From Candidatus Kuenenia stuttgartensis (GTDB taxonomy: Bacteria; Planctomycetota; JAKEIC01; DYIT01): a DNA stretch of 53,458 nt. This document shows, piece after piece, positions 15,943 to 23,733 of this stretch. The stretch's first letter is position 1, and the number at the start of each line of letters is the position of its first letter. The DNA is taken from NCBI GenBank assembly GCA_020723505.1, contig DYIT01000019.1, positions 1 to 53,458 on the forward strand, written 5' to 3'. Both the position numbers and the translations under genes were made by a program. The notes under the pieces were generated by a model. It made no database searches and was not told the DNA's origin. It worked only from the letters and a program-made list of their open reading frames with translations.

Positions 15943-16079
15943 CCCTAATGTTGCATAAAACCTGTAGTCGCATAAAAAGCGCGCCGTTACATGGAACTCT
16001 CGACGAATAGCAATTCGGTGTCTTCGGTGGTTAAATAAATATTAGCCCACCGAGGCGCGTTTTATGCAACACTAGGGTT
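15941..16079. mobile_element. MITE-like element with 20-bp terminal inverted repeats
   Basis: The left end AACCCTAATGTTGCATAAAA (15941-15960) and the right end (16060-16079), read in reverse, match at 19 of 20 positions. Total length is 139 bp with no open frame. The interior includes GCATAAAAAGCGCG (another copy of part of the end) and the GTCTTCGGTGGTTAA dispersed repeat (16015-16033). The element sits between two convergent genes and supplies the stop region of both. It could alternatively act as a bidirectional terminator. Confidence 0.6.
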
Positions 16080-17327
16080 TATTTTCGCGCCCTTCTCTCC
16101 CTCCCCGGCGCGAAAATCCGTGAAAATCACGGACGCATAGGTCACCGCCGAACCGGTCGGATCAACGTTCTTCTCGTACTTGAGCGTGGTTCCCTTTGAT
16201 CCCCGGAGCAGCTTGAGAAGAGTGCAGATTGCAGGGAACCCGCAGATCCTCGTGGCGTCGCGGTTTTGGTCAATGGCAGTAAAGAACCCGTCCGCGTCGC
16301 AAGACTCGATGAGCTTGAGCAGCTTCCTGTCGAACTCCTCCACCGGACCGAGGTTCGAATCCTCGGCGGCGTCCGCATCCCCGAATCTCAAGCCCACGTG
16401 GGCGAAATCCACGCTCGCGATGAAGAGGGTTTTCATGCCGGCGAGGGCGTCTCCGAGCGCGGTAATGAACCCGGACACCCTCGAATCTTCGAACGGTCCG
16501 ACTTGCGATCCGATGAACTGGTGGAAGTTCGAAACCAGCACCGGCACCATCGGGACCCCGGGGAACGCGTAGCGCAGGAACAGGGCCTGGAACTCAATCG
16601 AATGCTCCTTTGCATGCAGGAACTCCTCAGCGAACAGGTCCTGCCCCGACCCTTCGGCGAGTTTCCGGACCGCGTCCTTGCAGGTCTCGACGGTCCCGAG
16701 GGGGGTCGCGAAATCCTTGTCCGTGGCTGTGAAGAGCGATCCTTCCAGGCTTAGATGCCCGGTTCCTAGCACGACCGCCGCGTCGGGCCTGCCCATGGCG
16801 CGGGCTTCGGAGTACGCAGCCGCGAATGCGGGGCCGGCGTGTCTGAGGTCGTAGTGGGGAACGATGAGGCCCCGTGCGGGCCCGCCCCGGCCGCATTCCG
16901 TGGCCGGAGCGGCGGCGAAGAGCCCGTCCATCCATGACCTGAGCGCCGCGGGATCAGATTCGTAGCTCAGTCCTGCGTGGGAAGGCGGTCTTTCATGCGC
17001 AGCCTTGAACGCTTCGACCATGCTCTTGTAGTGGGCCTTGAACCTCTCGTTGTCCAGGAACAGCGCCTTGTCGAGCGCCTCGGCCAGCTCCTCGATTTTG
17101 GCGGACGGCAGCAGTACCCCGAATTTCCTCATGAAGCTCTCCTGCGCGTCGATTGCCGCGTGTTCGCCGTCGAAGTGCATGAGAATCAGCATCATGGCCG
17201 GGGAGACCAGCACCTGGCTCTCGACGAGCTTCAGCCCGTCGGTGAGGCAAATCATCTGCCTCCCCTCGACCGACACAGGGGTCGCGTCCACATGCCTTAG
17301 CCTCGGCAGGTTCTTCTTCCCGTCCAA
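16062..17327 (-). CDS. amrB: MEMO-family protein (AmmeMemoRadiSam system protein B-like)
   Basis: A 421-residue protein. The C-terminal about 280 residues match the MEMO1 family, with GLIVPHYDLRHAGPAFAAAY, VVLGTGHLSLEGSLFTAT, LHAKEHSIEFQALFLRYAF, and FIASVDFAHVGLRFGD near the end. The fold resembles Zn/Fe-dependent extradiol dioxygenases. In many bacteria the gene is adjacent to AMMECR1 and a radical SAM gene; neither is adjacent here. The N-terminal about 140 residues (RHVDATPVSVEGRQMICLTD) are an extra domain often seen in bacterial members. The last codons (NPSVA then TAA) lie inside the inverted-repeat element, so the native C-terminus was probably altered by it. Biochemical role is not established. 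Confidence 0.88.
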   Translation of the reverse strand: MDGKKNLPRLRHVDATPVSVEGRQMICLTDGLKLVESQVLVSPAMMLILMHFDGEHAAIDAQESFMRKFGVLLPSAKIEELAEALDKALFLDNERFKAHYKSMVEAFKAAHERPPSHAGLSYESDPAALRSWMDGLFAAAPATECGRGGPARGLIVPHYDLRHAGPAFAAAYSEARAMGRPDAAVVLGTGHLSLEGSLFTATDKDFATPLGTVETCKDAVRKLAEGSGQDLFAEEFLHAKEHSIEFQALFLRYAFPGVPMVPVLVSNFHQFIGSQVGPFEDSRVSGFITALGDALAGMKTLFIASVDFAHVGLRFGDADAAEDSNLGPVEEFDRKLLKLIESCDADGFFTAIDQNRDATRICGFPAICTLLKLLRGSKGTTLKYEKNVDPTGSAVTYASVIFTDFRAGEGEKGAKINPSVA

Positions 17328-17389
17328 GTGACCCTCCTATATTCCGGGCGAAGCGGAAGGCTTCGCGCTTCGCCCGTAATATACCAATT

Positions 17390-18601
17390 TCACAGCTCGC
17401 TCCATGGCACGGCACGGACGTGCCGGGAAAGCTGCTCTTGGCGTTCGCAACGGCAGACCACGAACCCCCTGCGCGCCGAATCGGGATGGCGCGAAATGAA
17501 GTGTTCTATGTTCCGGGCGTCCGCGGGATGCGGCCGTTTCGTGTACTTGACCTCGATTGGAACCGCCTCCCTGGGGGTTTCCAGCACGAAGTCCACTTCC
17601 GCTCCGTCCGTCGTGCGCCAGTACGAGAGCCTGTATCCGCGCCCCAGGTAGCCTATGCGCGCGAAGAGCTCGCAGGCGACCCAATGCTCGAAAAGACGGC
17701 CGCCCTCCACCGCCAGGATACCCGTTTCCAGAGGGACTCGGGCGACGGCATTGCGCACCCCGGTGTCGAGGAAAAAGAACCTGGGCGTGCGGATAATCCG
17801 GGCGCGGCTCGAACGCGAATATGGAGGTACTGAAAAACCGACGAGCGTGTCGACCAGCACCGAGTAGAAGCCGTGCACTGTGGAAAGCGGTATGCCGGTC
17901 TCGCGCGAGATCCTCGTCAGGTTGACGGGATTGCCCGATTCCACAGCGGCAAGTTCCAGGAATCGCCCGTAATCGCCGAGGCTGCGCGCCGCTGATTCCC
18001 GAAGGACCTCTTCCTCGACATAGACTTCCGCATACGTCTCAAGAGTCTTCGCAAATCCCTTTTTCTCGACGAATGCCGCCGGCAGGCTGCCGAAAACGAG
18101 CACTTCCTCAATGGGGCGCCGGGGAAATGGATTCGAGGGCGGCCTGCCTGCCGGGGGAAGGATTGCCCCGCCTGTCCCCTGTTCCCACAGGCAGACCGGA
18201 GACAGGAGGAAACGGTGGGAGCGGCCGGGCAGCAGGTTTGCATCGCGGCGCCGGAGGCGGCGGGCGGAACTCCCGGTCAGCGTGAAAGTGAAACTGCCCG
18301 GGTAGCGGTCAAGAAGGAGCTGTATCTCGTCGAGCAGTTCCGGAACCCGCTGGACCTCGTCAACGAGGATGTGACGGCGGCGCCTGCCGGGCGGGATAAG
18401 GGACCTCGTCAGGGCCTCGGGATCCCGGGCAAGCCTGGTGCGCTCCGACCGTTCCTGGAGGTCGATGAGGAGGTCGTTATCCCCCTTGAGTGCCTGGAAG
18501 AGCGTGGATTTCCCGGTCTGCCGCGCGCCGAGGACGAGCCGCGCCTTTCCCCTGGACGAAGGCGCATTCAGGGCCCTTTCGAGAATACGTGTATAATTCA
18601 T
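17390..18601 (-). CDS. AAA ATPase of the DUF4143 family
   Basis: A 403-residue protein. The P-loop GARQTGKS is at 25-32 and the Walker B strand HILVDEVQR near 77-85; sensor-like TLTGSSARRLRR follows. A winged-helix-like middle is suggested by NLTRISRETGIPLSTVHGFY. The C-terminal DUF4143 domain has a nuclease-like strand pattern (EVDFVLE ... PIEVKYTKR) and the paired LDTGVRNAV and FEHWVACEL motifs of the family. These ATPases are common, often horizontally moved and of unknown function. Three ATACGTGTAT motifs surround its start and promoter, suggesting autoregulation. The predicted transcript would be nearly leaderless. Confidence 0.88.
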   Translation of the reverse strand: MNYTRILERALNAPSSRGKARLVLGARQTGKSTLFQALKGDNDLLIDLQERSERTRLARDPEALTRSLIPPGRRRRHILVDEVQRVPELLDEIQLLLDRYPGSFTFTLTGSSARRLRRRDANLLPGRSHRFLLSPVCLWEQGTGGAILPPAGRPPSNPFPRRPIEEVLVFGSLPAAFVEKKGFAKTLETYAEVYVEEEVLRESAARSLGDYGRFLELAAVESGNPVNLTRISRETGIPLSTVHGFYSVLVDTLVGFSVPPYSRSSRARIIRTPRFFFLDTGVRNAVARVPLETGILAVEGGRLFEHWVACELFARIGYLGRGYRLSYWRTTDGAEVDFVLETPREAVPIEVKYTKRPHPADARNIEHFISRHPDSARRGFVVCRCERQEQLSRHVRAVPWSEL

Positions 18602-18653
18602 GATGCTGAAGAATATACGTGTATTTCTTCAACGTCAAGAAAAAAACACGTAT
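18585..18653. promoter_or_regulatory. Operator array and promoter of the DUF4143 ATPase gene
   Basis: On the minus strand there is TTGACG (18638-18633), a 17-nt spacer and TATTCT (18615-18610), followed within about 10 nt by the ATG at 18601. Three near-palindromic motifs of the ATACGTGTAT type lie at 18585-18594, 18615-18624 and 18644-18653. Their centres are 30 and 29 bp apart, about three helical turns. They cover the first codons, the -10 and the area just upstream of the -35. This arrangement is what an autorepressed promoter would show. Confidence 0.6.
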
Positions 18654-18789
18654 TCCTTTTGCGTCTCTTGCGCTTCTTTGCGGCAAATTCAAATTCCGAA
18701 GTAACTTCGTTCGGGATCGGCATCTGCTGTTGTGCTATCATCCGGCATCGCTCGAATCATCCGTGACGATGCGTTTCCAGGCGGGGAAC

Positions 18790-19965
18790 ATGAAATTCGC
18801 CCATTTCGACCCGTTCTCCGGGGTTTCCGGGGACATGATACTAGGCTCGCTCGTGGACGCCGGACTCAATCCGGCCGACCTCGAGGCCGAGCTTGCGAAA
18901 CTCAAGGTCAAGGGCTTCAGGCTCCATGCGTCCAAGGTCAGCCGCGGACCGATTTCCGCCACGAAGCTTGACGTCGTCATAGACCCGTCGGCCCCGGAAC
19001 TTCCCGAGCATCCGTCCGAGATTGAGGCGATTATCCTCGGATCCGGCCTGAGGCCTGCCGTGCGCGAGCATGCGGCGAAGACCGTGAGAATCCTCGCCGA
19101 AGCCGAGGCCCGCGTTCACGGGACAGCGCATGGCCACGTCCACTTCCACGAGGTCGGAAGGCTCGACGCCCTGGTCGACATCGCAGGCGCCGCGGCGGGA
19201 CTCGACCTGCTCGGTATCGAATCCGTGACCTCCTCCCCGGTCGCAACGGGCAGGGGCGAGGTCGCGTGCAGCCACGGCCTTCTGCCGGTTCCCGCGCCCG
19301 CCACGGTCGAAATACTCAAGGGAATCCCCACCTCCGAGACCGCCGAGAACCGCGAACTCGCGACTCCAACCGGCGTTGCGATATTGAAAGCCCACTGCTC
19401 GGCTTTCGGCCGCAGGCCCAGGGGGACCTTCACGGACATCGGATACGGCGCAGGAAGCCGCAGCGACGGAAGGCTCCCCAACGTCCTGCGCGTGTTCATC
19501 GGATTCGAGAATGCCGCGTGGGAAACCATGTTCCAGCTCGAGGTCAACCTCGACGACGTCACTCCGCAGGCGATCGGCGCCCTCTACGAGACGCTCTTCT
19601 CAAAAGGCGCGGTGGACGTCTGGGTTACGCCCGCGTTCATGAAGAAAAACAGGCCTGGGTTCGTGGTTTCCGCGCTCTGCCCGCTCTCCGCGGTCAGGGA
19701 CGTCGAACACGCGCTGTTCACCGAGACCTCGACGCTCGGCGTGAGGTGCTTCGAGGCGGACAGGACGGTGCTCGACAGGGAAATCATCGAAGTCGAGACG
19801 AAATTCGGGCGGATAAGAATAAAGGTCGGCAGGATTCCCGGCGGCGGGTCCAAGTACGCGCCCGAATACGAGGACTGCCTCGCGGCCGCGAAGAAACACG
19901 GCGTGCCCCTCAGGGAGGTGATCCTGGAAGCCGAGGCCGGATTCAAAGGCTGCGCAGAGGACTAG
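18790..19965 (+). CDS. larC: LarC, nickel pincer cofactor biosynthesis protein
   Basis: A 391-residue protein of the LarC (DUF111) family, the CTP-dependent cyclometallase that inserts nickel into the pyridinium pincer cofactor of lactate racemase-type enzymes. The start is ATG 18790 (MKFAHFDPFSGVSGDMILG), the family's usual N-terminus. Other family motifs are HGHVHFHEVGRLDALVDIAG, SPVATGRGEV and ELATPTGVAILKAH. The C-terminal ferredoxin-like part (FQLEVNLDDVTPQAIGALYE) is in the same frame. In Lactobacillus plantarum LarC is made by frameshifting; here one intact frame suffices. No larB, larE or larA is visible in the window, so its client enzyme must be elsewhere. Confidence 0.95.
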   Translation: MKFAHFDPFSGVSGDMILGSLVDAGLNPADLEAELAKLKVKGFRLHASKVSRGPISATKLDVVIDPSAPELPEHPSEIEAIILGSGLRPAVREHAAKTVRILAEAEARVHGTAHGHVHFHEVGRLDALVDIAGAAAGLDLLGIESVTSSPVATGRGEVACSHGLLPVPAPATVEILKGIPTSETAENRELATPTGVAILKAHCSAFGRRPRGTFTDIGYGAGSRSDGRLPNVLRVFIGFENAAWETMFQLEVNLDDVTPQAIGALYETLFSKGAVDVWVTPAFMKKNRPGFVVSALCPLSAVRDVEHALFTETSTLGVRCFEADRTVLDREIIEVETKFGRIRIKVGRIPGGGSKYAPEYEDCLAAAKKHGVPLREVILEAEAGFKGCAED

Positions 19966-20307
19966 GATTCACCACCGAAGACGACGAAGGACGGGTGAAG
20001 CGCCTCCGTCCCCCCGGAGCAGGGTCCGCCCCGACTGAGCGGGGCGGCTACAGCCTACAAAATCCAAATAATGAAGCTTCGTTACTTCGAGTTAAAACGC
20101 TTTCCCGTTGTATTTTGAATATTGGAGTTTCGTTGTTTTTTGTTATTTGTACTTTGTAGTTTTACCCGCTCCATCCCCGCGCCACGCGTATCCCCTGGCC
20201 GATTCCTCTACCCGTTCCCGAGCTCCTGGACCGAATGCAGGGAGATTGCGCGGACTCGATCGCGTCTGCTAGAATCCTTCTTTCTTCCAATTTTAGGGGG
20301 ATGGAGC
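19966..20307. other. Spacer with extragenic repeats
   Basis: About 340 bp without a gene. It begins with a CACCACCGAAGACGACGAAGG repeat (19969-19990), contains the CCGCCCCG / CGGGGCGG hairpin (20026-20047), then an AT-rich stretch near 20095-20160. A GGGGG-rich ribosome site immediately precedes the glutaredoxin gene. Confidence 0.6.
20026..20047 (+). repeat. CCGCCCCG hairpin repeat
   Basis: A perfect 8-bp stem CCGCCCCG / CGGGGCGG with a 6-nt ACTGAG loop. The reverse-oriented version, with loop CTCAGT, is at 24498-24517. It could act as a weak terminator downstream of larC, but no T-run follows. Confidence 0.75.
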
Positions 20308-20595
20308 ATGCTGCGGATGACCAGGGTGCCTGGGAACGACAAGCGCAGGCGCTTGGAGCTTTTCGCTCTGAGCACGTGCGGGTGGTGCAGGAAGATGAAG
20401 CGCCTCCTGGACGAGCTCGGGGTGCAGTACGAATTCATTGACGTGGACCTGCTCCAGGGCGAGGAGAAGGAACGGGCCCGTGCAGAGCTCAAGAAATGGA
20501 ACCCGACCGGGAGCTGCCCGACACTGGTCATCGACGACGGCCAGGAGGTCATAGTCGGTTTCCAGGAGGAAAAAGCGAGGGAGGTCCTGAATTGA
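20308..20595 (+). CDS. Glutaredoxin-like thioredoxin-fold protein
   Basis: A 95-residue thioredoxin-fold protein. The start is ATG 20308, preceded by AGGGGG at 8 nt; a nearer ATG at 20301 is out of frame. The redox motif is CGWC in LFALSTCGWCRKMKRLL, followed by a typical alternating fold and the cis-proline loop TGSCPTLVIDDG. GFQEEKAREVL closes the fold. Its stop codon shares its last A with the ATG of the FTR gene (TGATG). This implies translational coupling and suggests that it accepts electrons from the FTR-like partner in place of a thioredoxin. Confidence 0.9.
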   Translation: MLRMTRVPGNDKRRRLELFALSTCGWCRKMKRLLDELGVQYEFIDVDLLQGEEKERARAELKKWNPTGSCPTLVIDDGQEVIVGFQEEKAREVLN

Positions 20596-21173
20596 TGGCA
20601 GACAAGAATCAAATCCTGGACAGCATGAAGAAGGACGCGAACGAGAGCGGCTTCTTCCTCTGCCCTGACAAGGAACTGCTGGCCGACCTCATCGACGGCC
20701 TCGCGAAGAACCAGGACAGGTACGGGTTCGCTTCCTGCCCGTGCAGGATTTCCTGCGGAATCAAGGAATACGATTCGGACATCATCTGCCCGTGCGAATA
20801 CCGCGACGCGGACATAAACGACCACGGGGCCTGCTATTGCGGCCTGTTCGTGAGCAAGGCGGTCGGCGAGGACCCCTCCAGGCTGCGCTCAATCCCCGAA
20901 AGAAGGCCGATAGAGGCGCAGAACGCTGCCATGGAAGCGCTCAGGCGGAGGGACACCACGCCGGTCGCGTCCCTGCCATTGCGGGAAGCCAAGGCCCAGT
21001 CCGCGACCGGGGATTCCCTGCCGGTCTGGAGATGCAAGATCTGCGGATACCTTGCCGCAAGGGAAACGCCGCCGCCGATATGCCCCGTGTGCAAGGCCAA
21101 GGCCGACAGGTTCCACATGTTCGCCCCGCCGGGTTTCTTCAATTCCCAGCGAAGCGCCTGCGCAGGTTCATGA
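20595..21173 (+). CDS. Ferredoxin:thioredoxin reductase catalytic domain fused to rubredoxin-like domain
   Basis: A 192-residue protein coupled to the glutaredoxin gene. Residues about 15-92 form the FTR catalytic chain, which reduces a partner disulfide through a [4Fe-4S] cluster: FLCPD (Cys23), SCPCRISC (48-54), IICPCEYRD (65-67) and ACYCGLF (80-82). The last motif is CYC, where plant FTR has CHC, and the spacings between the Cys pairs differ. A Ser/Arg linker leads to a rubredoxin-like iron site at WRCKICGY (Cys147, 150) and ICPVCKAKADRF (Cys163, 166), as in the end of rubrerythrins. The fused rubredoxin could be the electron donor. It probably reduces the neighbouring glutaredoxin. Confidence 0.9.
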   Translation: MADKNQILDSMKKDANESGFFLCPDKELLADLIDGLAKNQDRYGFASCPCRISCGIKEYDSDIICPCEYRDADINDHGACYCGLFVSKAVGEDPSRLRSIPERRPIEAQNAAMEALRRRDTTPVASLPLREAKAQSATGDSLPVWRCKICGYLAARETPPPICPVCKAKADRFHMFAPPGFFNSQRSACAGS

Positions 21174-21278
21174 AGACTACAGGTTCCTTTTTTTGCTAGC
21201 CGCAAAGAGGCGCAAAACGCGCAACAGGGGTTGAGGTGCGATTCACCACTGAAAGCACAGAAGGCGTCGAGGGAAGAA

Positions 21279-21457
21279 TTAACCACCGAAGACGCCGAAG
21301 ACACCGAGGATTGAGGAATAATTCGCAAGGCGGGCCCTCTGCGATCTCTGTGGTAAAAAGCGCAGATAGTGATCCTGTCCGTCAGGAGTACCGAGGCGCG
21401 AGTGTATGCAATATTAGAGTCCCCCTTCTCGGTGTGTTCGGTGTCTTCGGTGGTTAA
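21279..21457. repeat. Inverted pair of CCACCGAAGAC(A/G)CCGAAG repeats
   Basis: TTAACCACCGAAGACGCCG (from 21279) recurs in reverse as CGGTGTCTTCGGTGGTTAA ending at 21457. One arm also occurs at 16015-16033 inside the 139-bp element, and a partial copy at 19969-19990. The stretch GAGGCGCGAGTGTATGCAA near 21390-21410 also resembles the right end of the 15941-16079 element, so the two loci share parts. Confidence 0.65.
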
Positions 21458-21617
21458 AACCTCTGTTTTCGTGTCCTGTCTCCGCTGTTCCCATCCCCCA
21501 TCTCTCTTCCCTCTTCTCCCTTCGGCGTCTTCATGTCTTCAGCGGTTCCAATTTGCGCCTCTTGCGCCTCTTTGCGGCTGATTTCAAATCCGAATCCCAA
21601 TATTAACGCGAATACAT

Positions 21618-21645
21618 CCTGGATTCCGGCTTTCGCCGGAATGAC
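21618..21645 (-). repeat. ATTCCGGC hairpin repeat, copy 3
   Basis: CCTGGATTCCGGCTTTCGCC then GGAATGAC, identical over 28 bp to the copy at 10828-10856. Confidence 0.8.
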
Positions 21646-21982
21646 CTAACCCTACAACGCTAATCTTAAGCAGGTGACATCGCGGGAAATCCCAAAACCC
21701 AACCTCCAAACCCCCAAAGAACTCCAAATTCCAACCTCCAACAAGGTATCCCGAAAACAGGGGGGCTCGTTTGGATTCCTTCGGGGCAACCCGCAAGTCA
21801 TTGGATTTTAGAAGCTGGGATTTCATTGGGAGTTGGGATTTGGGGTTTGGGATTTCTTGTAGCCCACGACCTTGGACCTTGGACGTTCGACATTGGGCTT
21901 TCTTCGTTGCCCGAGCAGGAAACGCTTGATTGACATCCCATGCGGATCCGATATAATTCCGCAGGTTTTCGAGGGGGCTTCG

Positions 21983-22927
21983 GTGCAGGACATCTTCTGC
22001 GACACGAACTTCAGGATAATCCAGAAGCTTGCTTCCGGCGGCATGGGAGATGTTTTTCTGGCCGAATGGCAGGGCGCGGTCGGTTTCCGCAAGATCGTAG
22101 CCATCAAGACCATACGGCGCGACCTCCTCAAGGACCGCAACACAAAGGCCATGTTCATCGGCGAAGCCAAGCTCGTCTCGGACCTAATCCACGAGAACAT
22201 CCTGCAGATCTACCAGCTCGGCCAGTACGAAGCGGGGTACTTCATCGTCATGGAGGCCCTGTTCGGCATGGATTTGGGCAAGTTCATCGAGATTCACGTC
22301 CAGAAGAAGATCCTCGCGCCGCCGGACCTGTGCGCGTTCATCACGAGCCGCGTGTGCAGGGCTTTGAACTACGCGCACCACAAGACCGACCACAACGGCT
22401 CTCCCATGAACATAGTCCACAGGGACGTCACGCCCCAGAACATCATGATTAATTACGGCGGCGTGGTGAAGCTCACGGACTTCGGCATCGCAAAGGCCCT
22501 GACCCATCCAACGCCGGACGAGAAGACCACGCTCATGGGCAAGTTCCCGTACATGTCGCCCGAGCAGGTCATGTTCCAGGGCACGGACGCGAGGTCGGAC
22601 ATCTTCTCCCTCGGGCTCGTGGCCTTCGAGCTCCTCACCGGCAAGATGGTCTACAGGGTGAGCGACGCGGACACGCTCCTCGACAAGATGGAGAGGTTCC
22701 GCATACCGCCCGTGAGGAAGGTGAACCCCGACGTGCCGGAATCGCTTAGCAACATCGTCACCAAGGCGCTCCAGCTCGATCCGGACAAGAGGTTCCAGAC
22801 CGCCAAGGAATGGGGAACCGCGCTCGAGCATTTCATGTACGACAAGGGATACGGGCCCACGAACGAAAAACTAGCCTCCTATCTCGCCGAGATCGACCCG
22901 CAGGCCAAAACAAAGGCTTTGTGGTGA
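21983..22927 (+). CDS. Minimal soluble Ser/Thr protein kinase
   Basis: A 314-residue protein consisting almost only of a kinase domain. The start is GTG 21983, with GAGGGGG 6 nt upstream; the longer open frame upstream lies in repeat DNA. Motifs: glycine loop LASGGMGDVF, Lys42 in VAIK, catalytic Asp148 in HRDVTPQN (the VTPQN variant common in bacterial kinases), Asp166 in DFG, and activation loop TTLMGKFPYMSPEQ. The C-lobe ends with RFQTAKEWGTALEHF. There is no membrane helix or sensor. It overlaps the PyrK-like gene (GTGA), so it may act on the downstream enzymes. The target is unknown. Confidence 0.93.
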   Translation: MQDIFCDTNFRIIQKLASGGMGDVFLAEWQGAVGFRKIVAIKTIRRDLLKDRNTKAMFIGEAKLVSDLIHENILQIYQLGQYEAGYFIVMEALFGMDLGKFIEIHVQKKILAPPDLCAFITSRVCRALNYAHHKTDHNGSPMNIVHRDVTPQNIMINYGGVVKLTDFGIAKALTHPTPDEKTTLMGKFPYMSPEQVMFQGTDARSDIFSLGLVAFELLTGKMVYRVSDADTLLDKMERFRIPPVRKVNPDVPESLSNIVTKALQLDPDKRFQTAKEWGTALEHFMYDKGYGPTNEKLASYLAEIDPQAKTKALW

Positions 22928-23733
22928 AAATGCTTCTCAGGACCGCGACAATCGAGTGGAACGACAGCATGGGCGATGCCGTCTGCGAAATGGGCATTTC
23001 GCTGCCCGGGATCGCGGCAGCCGCCCGGCCCGGCCAGTTCCTGATGATAAAGTCGGGGCGGGGCACCGATCCGCTCCTCAGGAGGCCCTTCAGCATCCAC
23101 AGGATCGAGGGGGAGGACACGGCCGTCATACTTTACAGGATTGCGGGCGCCGGAACCGCGATTATGTCGCAGGCAGGGCCGGGCGACCGGATTTCGTTGC
23201 TCGGGCCGCTCGGGAAGGGCTTCGAACCTCCAGCTTCGGCGCGCTTCCACGTCATAGTCGGCGGAGGCATCGGCGTGGCTCCGCTCCTCTTCCTCGCGCA
23301 GAGCGGGGTCGGGGAGGGGATATTCACGGAAACCACATCCATTGCGATTATCGGCGCTAAGTCTTCCGCCGGCCTCCACGCCGTGGAGCGTTTCTCCTCG
23401 CTCCACATGAAGGTTCTGACAGCCACTGAAGACGGATCCGCCGGAACGCGCGGCACTGCGGTGGACCTCGCCGGCCGCGCGCTGTCCTCGGCCCCCGGCC
23501 CTGTCGCGGTCTACGCATGCGGGCCCAGGGGGATGATCACGGCGCTTGCGGCGGTCCTCCGCATGCACCCTGCCGCGACGTGCCAGGTCTCGGTCGAGGA
23601 GAGGATGGCCTGCGGGATGGGCGTATGCCGCGGGTGCGCGGTGCCGGTCAGAAAGGCGGGAGGGAAGGCCTATGCTGCTGCATGCAGGGACGGTCCGGTG
23701 TTCGACATGAATATTCTTGCAGAGGGAACATGA
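22924..23733 (+). CDS. PyrK-like FAD/NAD/[2Fe-2S] electron-transfer flavoprotein
   Basis: About 269 residues of the ferredoxin-reductase superfamily, closest in layout to the dihydroorotate dehydrogenase electron-transfer subunit. GTG 22924 overlaps the kinase stop (GTGA) and has AAAGG 7 nt upstream; ATG 22930 is the alternative. Seen motifs: PGQFLMI and LLRRPFSIH (flavin binding), VGGGIGVAPLLFLA (nucleotide binding), ACGPRGM, and the cluster motif CGMGVCRGC with a later Cys in AACRDGPVF. PyrK normally partners PyrD, but no PyrD is next to it. It might serve another dehydrogenase. The downstream hxlB-like gene overlaps by ATGA. Confidence 0.88.
   Translation: MKMLLRTATIEWNDSMGDAVCEMGISLPGIAAAARPGQFLMIKSGRGTDPLLRRPFSIHRIEGEDTAVILYRIAGAGTAIMSQAGPGDRISLLGPLGKGFEPPASARFHVIVGGGIGVAPLLFLAQSGVGEGIFTETTSIAIIGAKSSAGLHAVERFSSLHMKVLTATEDGSAGTRGTAVDLAGRALSSAPGPVAVYACGPRGMITALAAVLRMHPAATCQVSVEERMACGMGVCRGCAVPVRKAGGKAYAAACRDGPVFDMNILAEGT

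Larger units (their letters stand above)
21174..21982. other. Gene-free spacer of about 800 bp, rich in dispersed repeats
   Basis: It contains an inverted pair of CCACCGAAGAC repeats (21279-21310 and 21429-21457). It also has GCAAAGAGGCGCAAAACGCG (21203-21222) with a reverse relative at 21554-21578, an ATTCCGGC hairpin (21618-21645) and simple AAATCCCAA/TTGGGATT words (21690-21860). Just before the kinase gene is CTTGGACCTTGGACGTTCG. No gene is supported; short open frames are translated repeats. A ribosome site GAGGGGG (21970-21976) ends the spacer. Confidence 0.7.

Noticed and set aside
16345-16370. GGTTCGAATCC, like the T-loop of a tRNA
   Set aside because: It lies in the middle of the MEMO coding sequence and no acceptor stem or anticodon arm can be formed around it.
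21236-21581. Regularly spaced GAAGAC/GTCTTC repeats considered as a CRISPR-like array
   Set aside because: Units are short, not of uniform spacing, occur in both orientations, and no cas gene is nearby.
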